Positions 44,941-61,501 are shown, counted from the stretch's first letter. The stretch: 64,000 nt of DNA from Adiantum capillus-veneris (GCA_014529385.2 CM043957.1:87080381-87144380), one strand, 5' to 3'. Notes: generated by a model not told the origin, from the sequence alone. Program-made: numbers and translations.

Positions 44941-45459
44941 TGTCACAAATTGGTGACGTGGCAGAGCCAACCGGACACACACACAGACACGCACGCACTT
45001 GGTCACGTGGCACACGCCTAGAAAAAGCGCAGACAGGCTGACGTGCAACTACGGAATTCCGTGAGTAGCGCTGACTGGTTGTACGGATCTTCTCGATATG
45101 CGCTGACAGGTGCTAACATGGCAGACAGTACAGACGTCTGCTCGCTTTTTGCGTTGATAGGGCATACGGATTTTCCGCAAATTATGCAAATAGCTTTTTT
45201 TGGCAGTTTTTTGTGCTGGCAGCTTTTGGAGATCATTGCTTTTGAGTTTAAAGCTTTTAGGGCTCTGCTTTTAGCATCCCTTGTAATGTTTATAAGTGAT
45301 CCAAGGGGGCTCACTCTACAGAGAATATGGACACAGAGTCGGAGAGCGAGCACCCCTTGCAGTCGTACTTTGCTCAAAGGTTTAATACAAAAAAATACCG
45401 ACAGGGGCGCTAGTCTTTGGGGCCAATACCTCCGGGCACGGAACTCCGTCGGGCCGTGT

Positions 45460-45462
<3 letters not shown>

Positions 45463-45543
<81 letters not shown>
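45463..45543. repeat. (CT)n, left of the L1-like LINE
   Basis: CT array followed by T21 (45545-45565), the reverse complement of the LINE poly(A) tail. Confidence 0.97.
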
Positions 45544-49429
<3,886 letters not shown>

Positions 49430-49509
49430 TATTAAAGCTCAGTAATTTTGAAGTTTCTGTTCGTGTGTTGCTATTGATTTCTCGCTTGGAGTGTCCAAGC
49501 CGGTTACAG

Positions 49510-49520
49510 TGGTATCAGAG
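49510..49520 (+). promoter_or_regulatory. Primer binding site (iMet type)
   Basis: TGGTATCAGAG one base after the LTR end TTACA. Confidence 0.9.
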
Positions 49521-52500
49521 CACAGAAAGATTCTCCGTCTACGGAGGATCCGATCCTTTTTGCAACGCACACAGTTTTCCCCAACCTCGGTCTTATTAAC
49601 CACTCCCACCCTTCATACATCGCGCATCGGGCGTGCTCCCGTCTTCATCGCTCTATCCTACTAGAGGGCATAAAGCCATAAAGAATCCTAGATTACACAT
49701 TGATTCTCGTGGAGAATATGACAAAGATGACACCTCTCAATGGGAAGGCAAAGAAAAGTTGAAAATCCGGCACGGAAACTGAAGAAAAGAATGAAGATTT
49801 GGACAAATTCTTGGTGGAAAATTTTGCCAGAACGAAGTACAAGCGTCAACTGCAGGTTGACACTTCTATGAAAAGATTGATCAAGTACTCCATAGACCCA
49901 AGACTTGCTAAACACCTAAAGAATTACCCGATTAATAAGATTTACTCGAGATGGCGTGTGGCCATTGCTTCTCCTCTCAGGTCAGGAGGAAAGCCGAAAG
50001 GACAGACGAGTGCAGAAAAGGAGAACATGTACTCGCAAAAAGAGATGGACAAGAACTCTTGAAAAGAAGATGAATCAAAGGACCACCAGAAGATAAATTT
50101 GAGAGTTACAGCAGCAGTCGAGTGCGCAAGGAAAGAAAAGATGAAAGCAGAACTGGTACCACATTGAGTGGGGCCCGACCCGAATCAGATGAACAAAAGT
50201 ACAAAACTTTGCCGCCCTTGGGGCAAAGTGAAAGATCAAGGAGCCCTCATTTTCTTTGATGGAGGAGCCAAGGCCAACTTCTTTTCACTTGAATTGGCGG
50301 CTCGACTTGGAATTAGGCTCGACAGGCTGAGTTACTGCTATCGGCACCCGGCCAAGATGTTGCCATTACACCGATCATTGGAAAACTTCTTTTGCAATGT
50401 CACGGGTCAATAGGGCACGAGGACTGTTACATCATGCCTTTGGAAGGGTGTGATGTCCTCCGAGGAATCCCTTGGTACCACAAAAACAACGCCGTGGTTG
50501 ACTATCGGGCTAAGAAAGCGACTTTGATAAATGAAGGGCAAAGAGATTGTACTTGATGAAATTCAGTTTCTTTACTCGATTTTTCTTGAGAGAACTGAAT
50601 GATAATTGAAGGTCGAATATGTTTGACATCAAAAAGGAACAACAAGATTTTCTGCAATAGAGGCTGACTGTTTCTCTGAAGGTATACAAAGTGAGTTACC
50701 TCCTTTACGTCGTGAAGATCACATGATTGATTCGTGGTAGTACACCACCGAACCAGCCACCTTACAGAGTTAGCCGAGGCCAAGATAAAGAAACAATGAA
50801 CCAGACTAGATTTCCGCATTACGAGGATCGATGATATACTCCAAAGACTTCAGAATTCTACTTGCCGAATTGATATGAAGAGTGATTATCATCATTTCTG
50901 TATTGCTCCTGGAGACGTCTACAAGACAGCTTTCACGAAGACTTTTTTGGATTTTCAGAGAATACCAATCATTTGTGGGTTTCCCAGACACTGAGGAAGC
51001 ATAAATTGCTTATAAATGTGAAAAAGAGCGAGTTTTCTTGCCTGAGATACATTTCTTGGGACACATCGTCTCAACAAAAAAGGGTACAGATGGATCTGGC
51101 AAAAAGTGACACTATCCGTGATTGGCCTGCCTTGAAGAATGTTCATGAAGTTAGAAGCTTTTTGGGCTTGTGTTCTTACTACAGGCAGTTCATCCGAATT
51201 GCAGAGGTAGCTTCCCCTTTGCACATATTGACTCAAAAAGGAGTCCCTTTCTCGTGGGGACCGACAAAGGCGACTGCCTTTCAGACACTTAAGGAAAAAC
51301 TGACTACTGGACCAATGTTGGCTTTGCCACACTTGCAAAAGTCATTCGAAGTATATTGTGATGCTTGTGGTCGTAGTCTGGGAGCGGTCTTAATGCAAGA
51401 AGGCCATGTGATTGCCTATGAAAGCCGATTGTTTTCAAGACCAGAATTAACAGCATAGATTTATGAGAAAGAGCTCTTGACAGTGATCCATGCTCTTACT
51501 CAGTGGCGACATTACCTACTCGAAGCCAATTTCACGGTCTTTACTGATCATCAGAGTTTACGCTACTTCTTGTCACATAAGCAGCTTTCGGAAAAGCACC
51601 AATGGGCTAACATCTTGGAGTTTCACTTCCAGATTGTCCATGTGAAGGTACAGAAACGACTTGGTGGCAGATGCATTGTCTCAGAAGCCCCTAGTCTTGG
51701 CTATTTCCGCCATTCATCATAGAAGCTTCGAGGATATGGTCGATCACTACGCCACCGTTCCGGATTTTTTTTCCAATGTATTCACTTGAATACAGAATGG
51801 GGAGGTAGTACCATGATATTCCACACGGGATGGCTACTTGATGAAGAAAACGATGTTGTGTGTCGCATAACCGTTGAGGGAAAAGGTTTTGACTAAGTGC
51901 CATTGTCCATCTTTTACGGGTCACCGCGGCATTGACACCACTTTGAAAGGTGTGGAGCGTTATTTCTTTTGGCCGAGACTCAAGAAGGATGTGGACGACT
52001 TTGTTCGCAGATGTTTAGTATGCCAGAAGGTCAAGTTTGACAGGCATAAGGCACAGAAATTACTACAACCTTTACCCATTCCCACCCGCCCCTAGGAAAG
52101 TATTGCAATGGATTCCATCCTTGATCTCCCGAAGACACAGAGTGGGCGCATGATGGCCTTTGGACGGTCATCAACACATTCAGTAAGCAGGCTCACTGCT
52201 CTGCATTAAAGAAGACAGTTAAGCCCGATCCTTTGGCAAAACTGTTCGAATATATGGCATATCTAAGTCCATTGATTCGGACAAAGATCCCCAGTCTACT
52301 AGTTGTTTTGGACAACAATCTTGGAGACCATTGGTACGTGGTTGCAGTTCTCGTCCTCGTTCCACCCGCAGACAGATGGGCAATTTCAAATAGCCAATTC
52401 AATGGTTTTGAATTTGTTGAAGTATTCTTCTTCGGATCAAAAGACTAAATGGGAAAAGTATTTGCCCTTGGTGGAGTTTGCCTACACCGACACACGGGGC

Positions 52501-52540
52501 TACGCCATTTGAAGTGTTTGAGGATGCTAAGAAGCTTCTT
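49521..52540 (+). pseudogene. Chromovirus gag-pol (family B), decayed
   Basis: Leader 49521-49760. Gag remnant to about 50150. Protease ALIFFDGGAKANF at about 50239 (DGG in place of DSG/DTG). RT is largely lost, with only a damaged FPHYEDR...SDYHHF segment left (50810-50900). The connection is KNVHEVRSFLGLCSYYRQF (51138). RNase H: YCDACGRSLGAVLMQEG to TDHQSLRYFLSHKQLSEKH. Integrase zinc finger: H...GHRGIDTT...VRRCLVCQKVK (51907-52040). Core: DSILDLPK and HPQTDGQFQIAN, where the catalytic Glu is replaced by Gln. Confidence 0.85.
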
Positions 52541-53740
52541 CAATTTCTAAGCACCTAAGACATGATTCTTTTGAAAAAGATTTTTGAAACAAAGTCTAGA
52601 AGGCATGGAAGACTATCTAGCCGTGTAAAGGAGGAGAGGTCATCCTCTTTTGACAATGACCAAATCAACAAGAAAACCAAGAAATTCAAGGAAGGGAGTT
52701 AGGCCACGACACCCATCGCGCCCTTGACTTTGACATCACCTTCTCTAGAGAGAGGTTCTCAAAACATTCCAGGGAGCGAAAAGCAGCATCTTACTCTGTT
52801 GTTACGTAGAGAAACACATGCAATGTGGTTAAAATTCTTTTTTTTTAACGTCAACTTGGATATTAGATGAATATGCAAGAGATGTCATCACGCCTTGGCA
52901 TCACTTGAACGTGACTGAGAAAGATACATTGGATGACTACTGCCAGAGGTTTTGGGATACTTGTCGAAGGTTCTTTTGAAAGACTAGATTGAGCGGTTTT
53001 GCTATGATTTGACAAAGAGATTCAAGACTATGCTTTAAACCAGAAGTCTGACTCCATTCAGAGACTTATGGGACATGACTAAGAAACCATTTGGAATACA
53101 TACCGGCTCATTGACTCATGCGACGGCCAGGATAGTATCCACCTCAAAAAGGCAATACTCTGCAAGTGAAGAGAATGAATCAAGGGAACCAGACGATAGC
53201 TCATCACAGGATTCTGGAGAATTAGAGTTTTCCGACGAACTAAGGGAATCAGATGCAAGTTCATCAAAGAATTCCAGAGAAAGAGGATTAGATGACAATG
53301 CGTCTTAGGATTCCAATGATTGTGCCAATGGACAGGGGAAGCGAAAGAGGCTACCCACAGGTCCCAAGGCACAAGGAAAGAAAGGAAAAAGGGAATCAAC
53401 TGGTAGATCAAAACATTCCCGAGACCCAGGATAAGATTATTGAAGCCGACCAATACACGAGAGACTTGGACACTGCTTTTGCCAAGGTCCGAGACGCTTT
53501 AGAGAAATCTCAAGAACGACATAAGAAGACAGCAGATCAACATTGTCGCGATTTGAAATTAAAGGAAGACGATTGGGTGCTCTTACGTTTTGAGAAGGCA
53601 TGCCTAAGAAAACAAAAGGGAAGGAGCAGCTTTTTCCAAAGCTTAGCATGAGGTATTATGGCCATTTCCAGATTTAAAAAAAGATAAATGTTGTCTCCTT
53701 TAGACTAAAGCTGCCCGATACTTGGCTAGTAATCTCTTTC
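52541..53740 (+). pseudogene. Second gag/chromodomain fusion copy
   Basis: Gag core WHHLNVTEKDTLDDYCQRFWDTC (about 52897) and MTKKPFGIHTGSLTHATARI, the acidic tail REPDDSSSQDSGELEFSDE, then directly EADQYTRDLDTAFAKVRDALEKSQERH and LKEDDWVLLRF of the integrase C-terminus. The end, LKLPDTW, is cut off before the chromodomain. It has the same gag-to-integrase-tail joint as 16667-17873, so the two share an ancestor with that deletion. Confidence 0.7.
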
Positions 53741-54750
53741 TGTTGGGCCTGTAGGGAGGTCTAATTGGTAGCACCCTGCACCAAATCTATCGCATGATCC
53801 TCACGCCTCTCCGGCAGTAACTAAGACAATAATGAATTAGAGAAACACTCACTAAACTCTCGCAAAAATGCTGAGCTTTCTTTACCTAACAAAAATAAAT
53901 TTCATTGCCAAATTATCTGAAACATCACGTGCGAAAGTCAAGTACGCAGAAAGATGATTTTTAAATACAGAAGTGATAGCAGAAGCTAATAAAATAGGGA
54001 CAAGCTCTCAAAGGGCTTCTTTGCTGAATTTTTCTTCGATTGAACCTTTCACGTTGCCATGGAATCCATTGTCTTCTCCTCTCAACAAGGCATTACTAGT
54101 GTTGGCAACCTCCATTACTTGAGCAAGGGTGGCCACTATAATCTTGGTACAAAAATTCTTGAGCCCTTTAGGCAGCCCACAATAGTACTTTTCTATTTGC
54201 TCTATCAATGGCACAAATCTATAGGAAGTTACTGAAACTAGCACTTTACCAAACTTTCGATTGTACTCCTCTAAGTTTTTCCTAGCCGCACTCAGTTGGT
54301 GCCAATCTGTCATAACATCAACTTCAAACTCATTTGACAACCATGCAGATGCAAACATCTGTTGGAAGTAAACCCATTTGGCAAGTGTCTGTCCTTGCAT
54401 TAGCAGAGTAGTCCACCATGAACGTGCATTTCCTTCTAAGAAAGTGGGAGCTTTCTGAACCTTTGAAGCCTCTGTAAATTGCCCCCCTGCATATGCAATA
54501 TCAAACTGTTGGAGGAAGTTAAGACACTTCATCTTGTCTTCAAAACCAATGAAAGTGTCGAACTTCACAGCTGCACCACCTTCTTTATATGGTTGCGGCT
54601 TGCGGCTTGTCGAGCATTGTCAAATTATCATAAGGAATTGTTTGCAGCACGCGTACAATGGTTGGGATCATCTCTGCTCCCTGGCCATTAGCACTTTAGC
54701 TTCGTGGGGCCATATTTGCTTGCTGATCGTCTTCCTCAACTAGGCAGGTG
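53741..54750 (-). pseudogene. Gypsy family-C gag and protease/RT remnant
   Basis: 54568-54008 (minus) is an open gag core: FDTFIGFEDKMKCLNFLQQF, SWWTTLLMQGQTLAKWVYFQQ, DWHQLSAARKNLEEYNRKF and EQIEKYYCGLPKGLKNF. It then jumps, without zinc knuckle or protease active site, to the spacer before RT (SAFLREFSECFS, PERREDHAIDL; 53990-53741). Confidence 0.75.
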
Positions 54751-54814
54751 TGTCACAAAATGTTGATTTGGCAACTCCACTGAAAGAGGCCTGTTTTAAA
54801 GCGCCCAAAGTGAC
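54751..54814 (+). repeat. Short LTR-start fragment
   Basis: TGTCACAAAATGTTGATTTGGC and CCTGTTTTAAAGCGCCCA match LTR starts at 18442 and 39240. Only about 60 bp. Confidence 0.5.
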
Positions 54815-55497
54815 TCGTATAATCGCCCTCTACACAGTAGAGGACGGTACTATTTCAATTACCTCTTAACTTTACACAGAGCACTGAGAAGAAAAGAGAG
54901 AACACAAATGCGTCCAACGACTAGAATGTCATTGCGCACATGAGACCGACACCTTGTGAGGCCCCAAAGACTGGCGCCCCTTTTGGTATTTCTTTATTCA
55001 ATTGAAAGTAGACGATCCGAACACTTGTATCAACCTCTCACAAAGCTGTCGAAACCTGGCAAGGACTGAAAATGCAGGTTTCCGACCTGATTTTGGCAAC
55101 ATAACAACGCCAATACCCCTGTAGGTCAAAAGTGCCTGTCTAGGACAGATTCCCTCGCAATTTAGAAGCTTTCTAGTGAGCTGTAACAGAATTTCAGCAT
55201 GCTGTAATTCCCTGTTTTGCCACTGTCAGGAGCCCAAAACCCTGTAAACGCATCCCAAGGCTTTCCGAGGGCTCCCCTAGCGTTCTCTTGCACTTTAGGT
55301 GTGAAACCCTAAACCTGCAGAAAAACACAGCAGGCTGTAATTCTCTGTTTTGGATCGTTTTTAGCAGAACGAGCACGTCTACGCGTGTTCCAAGGGCTCC
55401 CACACGCAACGGGACAGCTCCCCTGTAAATTGGACGAGTTTTCACGCGAGAAAACTTTCCAAATTCGCAATCTTTCCCGATGAAACTGTGCGTATCT

Positions 55498-55534
<37 letters not shown>

Positions 55535-55925
55535 TTAGCAATTAGCTAATCTGGTTCCTGTTTAGAAGGCTCTTGCCTTGGCAAACGCGCATAAAACTCT
55601 CAAAACTGTACATAATCATCTGAGTAGCCCAACTAGTGGGGCATTACCATACGTGCAAAGGGCAGAGAGAGATGCACGAGAGCAAATCATCGCGCTACAT
55701 AGAGCAAGGGAGAAGGCAAGCTTTCCATTAAAGCTGTGATAACCTGCACCCACTACTCACACACACTATGTAGCACAATTATGAAGTCCAAAAATCAGCC
55801 CCCACTCAAAAATAGGCGCCCCCTCTTGGATGAGGCTTATGGAACATGTGTGTTGGCCTGCTTGCAGCTTGCCTATTGCCATGTGTCCATTTGACTCCCT
55901 TTGGTTTAATTTCCTAGTACCCACC
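54815..55925 (-). repeat. Gypsy family-C LTR, 3' LTR of a minus-strand element
   Basis: Colinear with 57199-58275: TACTATTTCAATTACCT, CCAACGACTAGAATGTCA, the shared LTR motif (54968-54993), CTAAACCTGCAGAAAAACACAGCAGG and TTTCCTAGTACCCACCAA. It contains a 35-base G run at 55499-55533 where the other copies have three to five G. Confidence 0.8.
55499..55533. repeat. Poly(G) run, 35 bases
   Basis: Homopolymer inside the LTR. The C1 and C3 copies read TGTTGGGAATTAG and TGTGGGGGATTAG at this point, so it is a local expansion or an assembly artefact. Confidence 0.9.
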
Positions 55926-57182
55926 AATCTCACCTTGCTCCAAAGGGCTACATCAAGTCACTGTGGGTTCCATCTAAAAGGCTTCAAGATACAGTTGCAA
56001 TAGCTGAGGTGAATCAACCAATTCAAACTCTTCCATCCATTTGGCATCCAACGATGGATAGTTCTTCAACTTCACCAAATAGCGTCTTGCAACCTTTCCT
56101 CTAACCTTCCTTTCCTTATGTGCCAATATCTGTTCGGTAAAAGAATCTCGTTCAATTCTTCCTCTTCGGGTTGTTCCTCATCGAGCATATTCTCTGGCAC
56201 ATCACCAACAAAGGGCCTTAGAAGGCTAACATGAAAATCATTATGTATTTTCCACCTTCTGGTAGCTTCAACCTGTAAGCTACATCGTTGATCTTTTCTA
56301 AAATCTGAAAAGGACCGTAATATCGCATACTGAGCTTTGGAAACAAACGTTCCTTGCCTTTCCTTTTCCTTACGCTGACTCAAAGGAGTCAAATTGTCAT
56401 AAACAAGTGCCCACAAAAATGGTGCTCCACGATTGTCCATTCCAGCACTAGCATCACCTGTTTTACTTGTCATGTTTACATTTTGGACATACGGCTGCAA
56501 AAAACCAGCCATACCAAATTGTGTTCCAGGCACTCTAAATTGATCGTAGGCACCCTAAAACCCTGGTTGGACACCCATGTTCCCGTACATAGGGTTACCC
56601 ATCCCTGTTTGCATTGTCCTGAATACATTCCTTGGCATATAACCTGTGGAAGGTCGAGCCATAGCTTGAAACACTGAACCACCTCCAATATAACCAGGAT
56701 ATGTAGTAGATAACGGAAGGGTCTGACGCATAGCCTGTTCATTACTCCCTTGACCATTCACAAATGGTTCCTATCCAGGTAAAGCAAATTGCTTCGGATC
56801 AACGGACATCGCTAGTTGCTCAATCACATGGGCTTTGCATAGAGTACCACGAGACCTCTGTGCATTGGAAATCTCCTTTTCCTGCTACGGCTCAATCATG
56901 CCCTGTGTCGGAGCTTGAAAACCTTGTGTAGGAGCCTGTAAGAACTCTTGCATCCTTGGGTTATTAGCCAACTGCTGAAACATTTCCATGCACCTACGCA
57001 GTTGAGCTCTGAACAACATGTCCTCTTCTTGAAGAGTTAACAGAACTTTCTCAGTGCCATGTGAGGAAGATCCCTCTTCAAGAACTTGGTCTCTCTTGTC
57101 TACCATAACGACAAGCTCTCTGTTGCTTTTACCCAAAACAATCCACACTCCAATTTTTGAAGAAAAAGTGACTATCCCGTCG
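55926..57182 (-). pseudogene. Family-C gag joined to integrase C-terminus
   Basis: Minus strand: a PBS-like TGGTTCCATCGACGGGAT (about 57182-57165), gag N-terminus (LQEEDMLFRAQLRRCMEMFQQ, NPRMQEFLQAP), Gly/Met-rich segment (GYMPRNVFRTMQTGMGNPMY), MPGTQFGMAGF, then, after a deletion of the gag core and all enzymes, QYAILRSFSDF, WKIHNDFHVSLLRPFVG and EEQPEEEELNEILLP of the integrase tail. Chromodomain remnants continue to about 55980. Confidence 0.75.
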
Positions 57183-57198
57183 ATGGAACCATAGAACC

Positions 57199-58560
57199 AG
57201 CCTGTACACCGTAGAGGGCGGTACTATTTCAATTACCTGTTAACTTTACACAGAGCACTGAGAAGAAAAGAGAGAACACAGATGTGTCCAACGACTAGAA
57301 TGTCACTGTGCACACGAGACCGACACCCTGTAGGCCCCAAACAGGGTGTCCCCAAAGACTGGCGCCCCTTTCGGTATTTTTTATTCAATTGAAAGTAGAC
57401 AATCCGAACACTTAGATCAAACTCTCACAAAGCTGTCGAAGCCTTGCGAGGACTGAAAACGTAGGTTTTCGACCTGATTTCGGCAACATAACAGTGCTGA
57501 AACCCGTGTATGTCCAAAGTGCCTGTCTAGGACGAATTCCCTCGCAATTTAGAAGCTTTCTGGTGAGCTCTAACAAAATTTCAGCATGCTGAAATTCCCT
57601 GTTTTGCCACTGTCGGTGCCCAAAACTTTGAACACGCATCCCAAGGCTTTCCTGGGGCTCCCCTAGCGTTCTCTTGCAATTTAGGTGTGAAACCCTAAAC
57701 CTGCGAAAAAACACAGCAGGCTGTAATTCTCTTTTTTGGATCGTTTTTAGCGAAGCGAACACGTCTATCCATATCCCAAGGGCTCCTGCACGCAATGGGA
57801 CAGTCCCCCTGTAAATTGGACAAGTTTTTACGTGACAAAACTCGCAATCTTTCGTGATGGAATTGTGCATACCTGTGGGGGATTAGCAATTAGCTAATCC
57901 GGTTCCTGTTCAGAAGGCTCTTGCCTTGGCAAACGCGCATAAAACCCTCAGAACTATACATAATCAACTGAGTAGCCCAACTAGTGGGGCATTACCATAT
58001 GTGCAAAGGGGGAAGAGAGATGCACAAGAGCAAATCATTGCGCTACATAGAGCAAGGGAGAAGGCAAGCTTTCCATTAAAGCTGTGATCACCTCCACCCA
58101 CTACTCACACACAATGTAGCACAATTATAATGTCCAAAAATCAGCCAGTACTCAAAAATGGGCGCCCCCTCTTGGATGAGGCTTCTGGATCGTGTGTGTT
58201 GGCCTGCATGCAGCTTCCCTATTGCCATGTGTCCATTTGACTCCCTTTGGTTTAATTTCCTAGTACCCGCCAACTTATAAAATTGTGACTTGCCAAGTGG
58301 CCCAAATTCCATCTGGCGCGCATAAGCTTCCATACTCATTAGAATTTAGTGCTTGCTGGCCCGACCAGTCCTAGACTGATCGATCTGGACTCCCGATGTG
58401 ATCAACCTGTTCGGCCACGGCCGTTTCACAGTGGCCATGCAATGTACACTTGCACCTTTTCAAGGGTCCCAGGGAAAACAAGTAAAAATGAAATAAATAA
58501 AAATATGTAGTACATATTTAGAGAAGGCAACAAGAAAAATACACCTCCTGGTGGAAACTC
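57199..58560 (-). repeat. Gypsy family-C LTR, 5' LTR of the same element
   Basis: The minus strand ends CTCTACGGTGTACA at 57199, just before the PBS. The body matches the left copy. It extends about 300 bp further (CCAACTTATAAAATTGTGACTTGCC on), where the left copy is cut short. The shared motif is at 57362-57386. Confidence 0.8.
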
Positions 58561-59030
58561 AACAGTGAGAAAACATTAGCGTTAAAAATCACGGAATTGT
58601 ACAGACAAGCCTAAAAAACACGCACTAGGCCTCTCGGCACGAGCTGAAATCAACCTATAGCCTTACTAAAGGGCGATAAACTTTAGCTTTCACCCGTAAA
58701 TAAACCTTATATACCTAGATGAATCCAAGATAAGCCCAGATTCACCCTTAAAAGAAATAAACCGTCTAACTTTCCTTGTACTATACGACACAAAGCAACT
58801 CCACAAATATACGTGTAATTGGAATTAACCACTTCAAAAAATCCACAACTTGGTAGCTAGAGTGCTCCCAAGTAGACAAAGACACTCGTAAATAAACTGT
58901 CTAACTTTCCTTGTAAGTTGTACTAGACGACACAAAGCAACTCCACAAATAAATTGTAATTGGAATTAACCACTTCAAACAATCCACGACTTGGTAGTTA
59001 GAGTGCTCCCAAGTACACAAATACACCATG
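58561..59030. repeat. Direct repeat of about 125 bp
   Basis: GTCTAACTTTCCTTGTA...AAGCAACTCCACAAATA...TGGAATTAACCACTTCAAA...GAGTGCTCCCAAGTA occurs at about 58767-58878 and again at about 58898-59018. The rest of the stretch has no gene. Confidence 0.8.
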
Positions 59031-59238
59031 TTCGCCCCAAAGGTTGGCGCTCCTTTCGGTATTTCTTTATTCAATTGCAAGTAAACGACCCAAACCTTAC
59101 AGCAAGCTGTCCAAACCTGTCAAAGGGCTGAAATTGCAAGTTTGCGATCCAATTTCGACAACATAACGACGCCAAAACCCCTGTACGTCAAACGTACACC
59201 TCTAGGATAGTTTCCCTCGCATTTTAGAAGCTTTCCAG
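59031..59238 (-). repeat. Family-C LTR fragment
   Basis: GGTTGGCGCTCCTTTCGGTAT, ATTTCGACAACATAACGACG and TTAGAAGCTTTCCAG follow the order in the other family-C LTRs. Interrupted at 59239 by the end of another LTR. Confidence 0.75.
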
Positions 59239-59744
59239 TGTAATCACCTCCGGCGATTGAATGGACAGAAAGACAAACAAAGCGGCAACTTGGCAACACG
59301 TTTAGTACTTCAAAACAACTAAAATAACAGAGAAATAGAGAATCCGCACAGGAACATGTGGAGTGGCAGAGTTCCACCCCCACACTTATTGGCCCCAAAG
59401 ATTGACGTCCCTTTCAATTTTTCTTTATTTATTGAGATGCAAAGGATAAAGAGTGCAAGGGATGCTAAAAGAAGAGCCTCAAAAGCATCAGATCTCAAAG
59501 AACTTATTCTTAAAAGCATCTACTAATAAAATCTAGTGCTCAAATCTCCCAAACGCTGCCAACGAATTTTGCAAAAAACCGTACAACATGACACATCATC
59601 ATCAACAGCGCAAAAAGCAAGATTCTGTACAATAGTGCCACGTGTCAGCTCAACGCGATTTACGAAAACTAGTGCCAGAGTTCAAGCTTCTAATAATTGG
59701 ATTCTAGGCCCCTCGGCCAGTGATAACGGCACTGACTCGTCACA
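59239..59744 (-). repeat. Gypsy LTR (family B-related), minus strand
   Basis: Minus strand from TGTGACGAGTCAGTGCCG (59744) to GCCGGAGGTGATTACA (59239). The shared motif is at 59405-59428. U3 shares GGCCCCTCGGCC and CGCCACGT-type blocks with the palindrome LTRs. Confidence 0.8.
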
Positions 59745-60426
59745 TATCCCTCTCTAAAAGAAGAGTAATCGTTCGATTACACCTGCAAAACAGCTATAGC
59801 ACAGAAACTTTGTTCAATAGACACTGACTCTAAGTACCTATGTACTAGAGTACACAACAAAGTACATTCTGTCACGCGGACGTGGCAGCTGTTAACTATG
59901 TCACGGCTAACCTTAGTTGTTGGTTTCTTTCCAATGATTTTTGTTTTATTTTTGAGACCCTCTTTTTGAAGTAGCAAACGGTCGGACATTGTATGGCCAA
60001 CGTGAACGGTAGGTTCACCTGCAGACGGGAAGTGGTAGGCACTAGAATTCGTATAGCAAGAGGATGTCTAGGCTCAGAGCAAGATCATATAGGTCCCCCC
60101 GTCGCACTTAGCAAGTTCGTGGACACTAGGAAGTGAACTCAATAAAGGCATAAAGTCAAGGTGGGACTACCAACAGAAAGTATCCGACAGTTGGGTCACA
60201 TTGCACTTTTGGATGCGGTCCCAATGAGGATAGATGGTCAGATGACCAGTGGGAGCCCAACGGAATCATTTCCTAAAATTTAGGGAACTGCTATTTTGGG
60301 CCGTGAAATGTGTTCGCGTCATTATCTCCGGTATGACTAGGGGAACATTTTACAACTCTGCCGCGAAGTCAACCGAGCAACCAGTCAGGAGATTTTTAGG
60401 CGGCAAACCCAAAACGGGAAAATGCT
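59745..60426 (-). other. 3' internal region with PPT and hairpin, minus strand
   Basis: The minus strand reads CTTTTAGAGAGGGATA (PPT, 59760-59745) before the LTR, and GTAATCG-AA-CGATTAC (59780-59765) is the same hairpin as in other elements. The remaining 640 bp have no recognisable frame. Confidence 0.65.
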
Positions 60427-61366
60427 TGTAAATGCGCCAAGTGGCACATTTTTGTGCACTTGCCTCACAAAGGAAGAGCTAGCGCTGAAATTTAAGCTGG
60501 GAGAGGCCTCATTATGCAAACTGCCACAGGTTAAGAGCCATGGAGTGCTTCCTTTCCCGCTATGTACAGTGTGGTGCCAGGAGTGATGCCATGCACGCTA
60601 CACACTGCTCTCTCCCCCCCTACGTGCAGTTATGTGATGCCTCACAAGAGGGCTTTTCATTTGACTGATGTACAGTTGTGTGGGTTCTTGCACAATTGCC
60701 GAGGCAAGAGCCTCTTGCACAGGTACTGGATTAGCTAGCGGCTAATCCCCCGCAGGTACAGGTGAATTCGGAGAGGTTTCACGTGAGAAATCTCGTCCGC
60801 TTCAAAGGGCAGGTAGCCCTACAGGTGCGGGAGCTCGAGGACTTGCTACAGATGCGACCAGCACGCGAAATGGAGCCAAAAACAGGGAATTACAGCCTGC
60901 TGTGTATTTTTGCAGGTTTAGGGTTTCGGCCCTAAACGGTCCCTAATACCCCCGGGGACCGCTGTAGAGGTGATCTCGTGCATTTTCGGGGCAGAAAACA
61001 GAGAATTCAGCATGCTGCAGATTCTCGCCAGGTTTTGCAAAGTGCCCGTATGCATCGGGAAAGTCATCTATTGCGTGGGGATACTGACTGTGAAGTGTCC
61101 TAGTATAGTTATGCTGCCAAAATCGGGCCAGAACAGGTGTTTCTCAGCCTAGATTATGCGGGGCAGCTCGTAGGAGATCACAAGTTTTATTCCCAATGTT
61201 AAACAATAAAGAAATACCGAAAGGGGCGCCAATTTTGTGGCCTACAGGTTGTCGACGTCTGCTCCAAGCATTCTAGCTTCCGAGCCGTGTGTGTGCTTGA
61301 GTGTTAATTCCCGTCACAGGTTTCCTTTGCACGTTCTCTCTGTGTGTCTAAATTAAAGAATTTCGG
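60427..61366 (+). repeat. Family-C 5' LTR of the right-edge element
   Basis: Plus-strand counterpart of the family-C LTRs: GGGAATTACAGCCTGCTGTGT, GCAGGTTTAGGGTTTCGGCC, TTCAGCATGCTG, TTATGCTGCCAAAATCGGGCC and the shared motif AATAAAGAAATACCGAAAGG (61206-61225). The left boundary near TGTAAATGCGCC is approximate. Confidence 0.7.
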
Positions 61367-61403
61367 GTGAAAGCTAACGCCTACCGCCCCACGGGCCGGT
61401 TTC

Positions 61404-61421
61404 AAGGTTCCGTTGCCGGGA
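61404..61421 (+). promoter_or_regulatory. Candidate primer binding site (non-iMet)
   Basis: AGGTTCCGTTGCCGGGAC lies between LTR and gag and is conserved with TGGTTCCATCGACGGGAT in the element at 57170. It resembles the TGGCGCCGTTGCCGGGGA tRNA-Asp-type site of other plant gypsy elements. The primer tRNA is inferred. Confidence 0.45.
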
Positions 61422-61501
61422 CATCATTCACTTTTTCCTCAAAGAGTGAGCCTCGGTTGTTTTGGTTAAAGACACAGAGAACAGGAACGCGGGATTACAC
61501 T

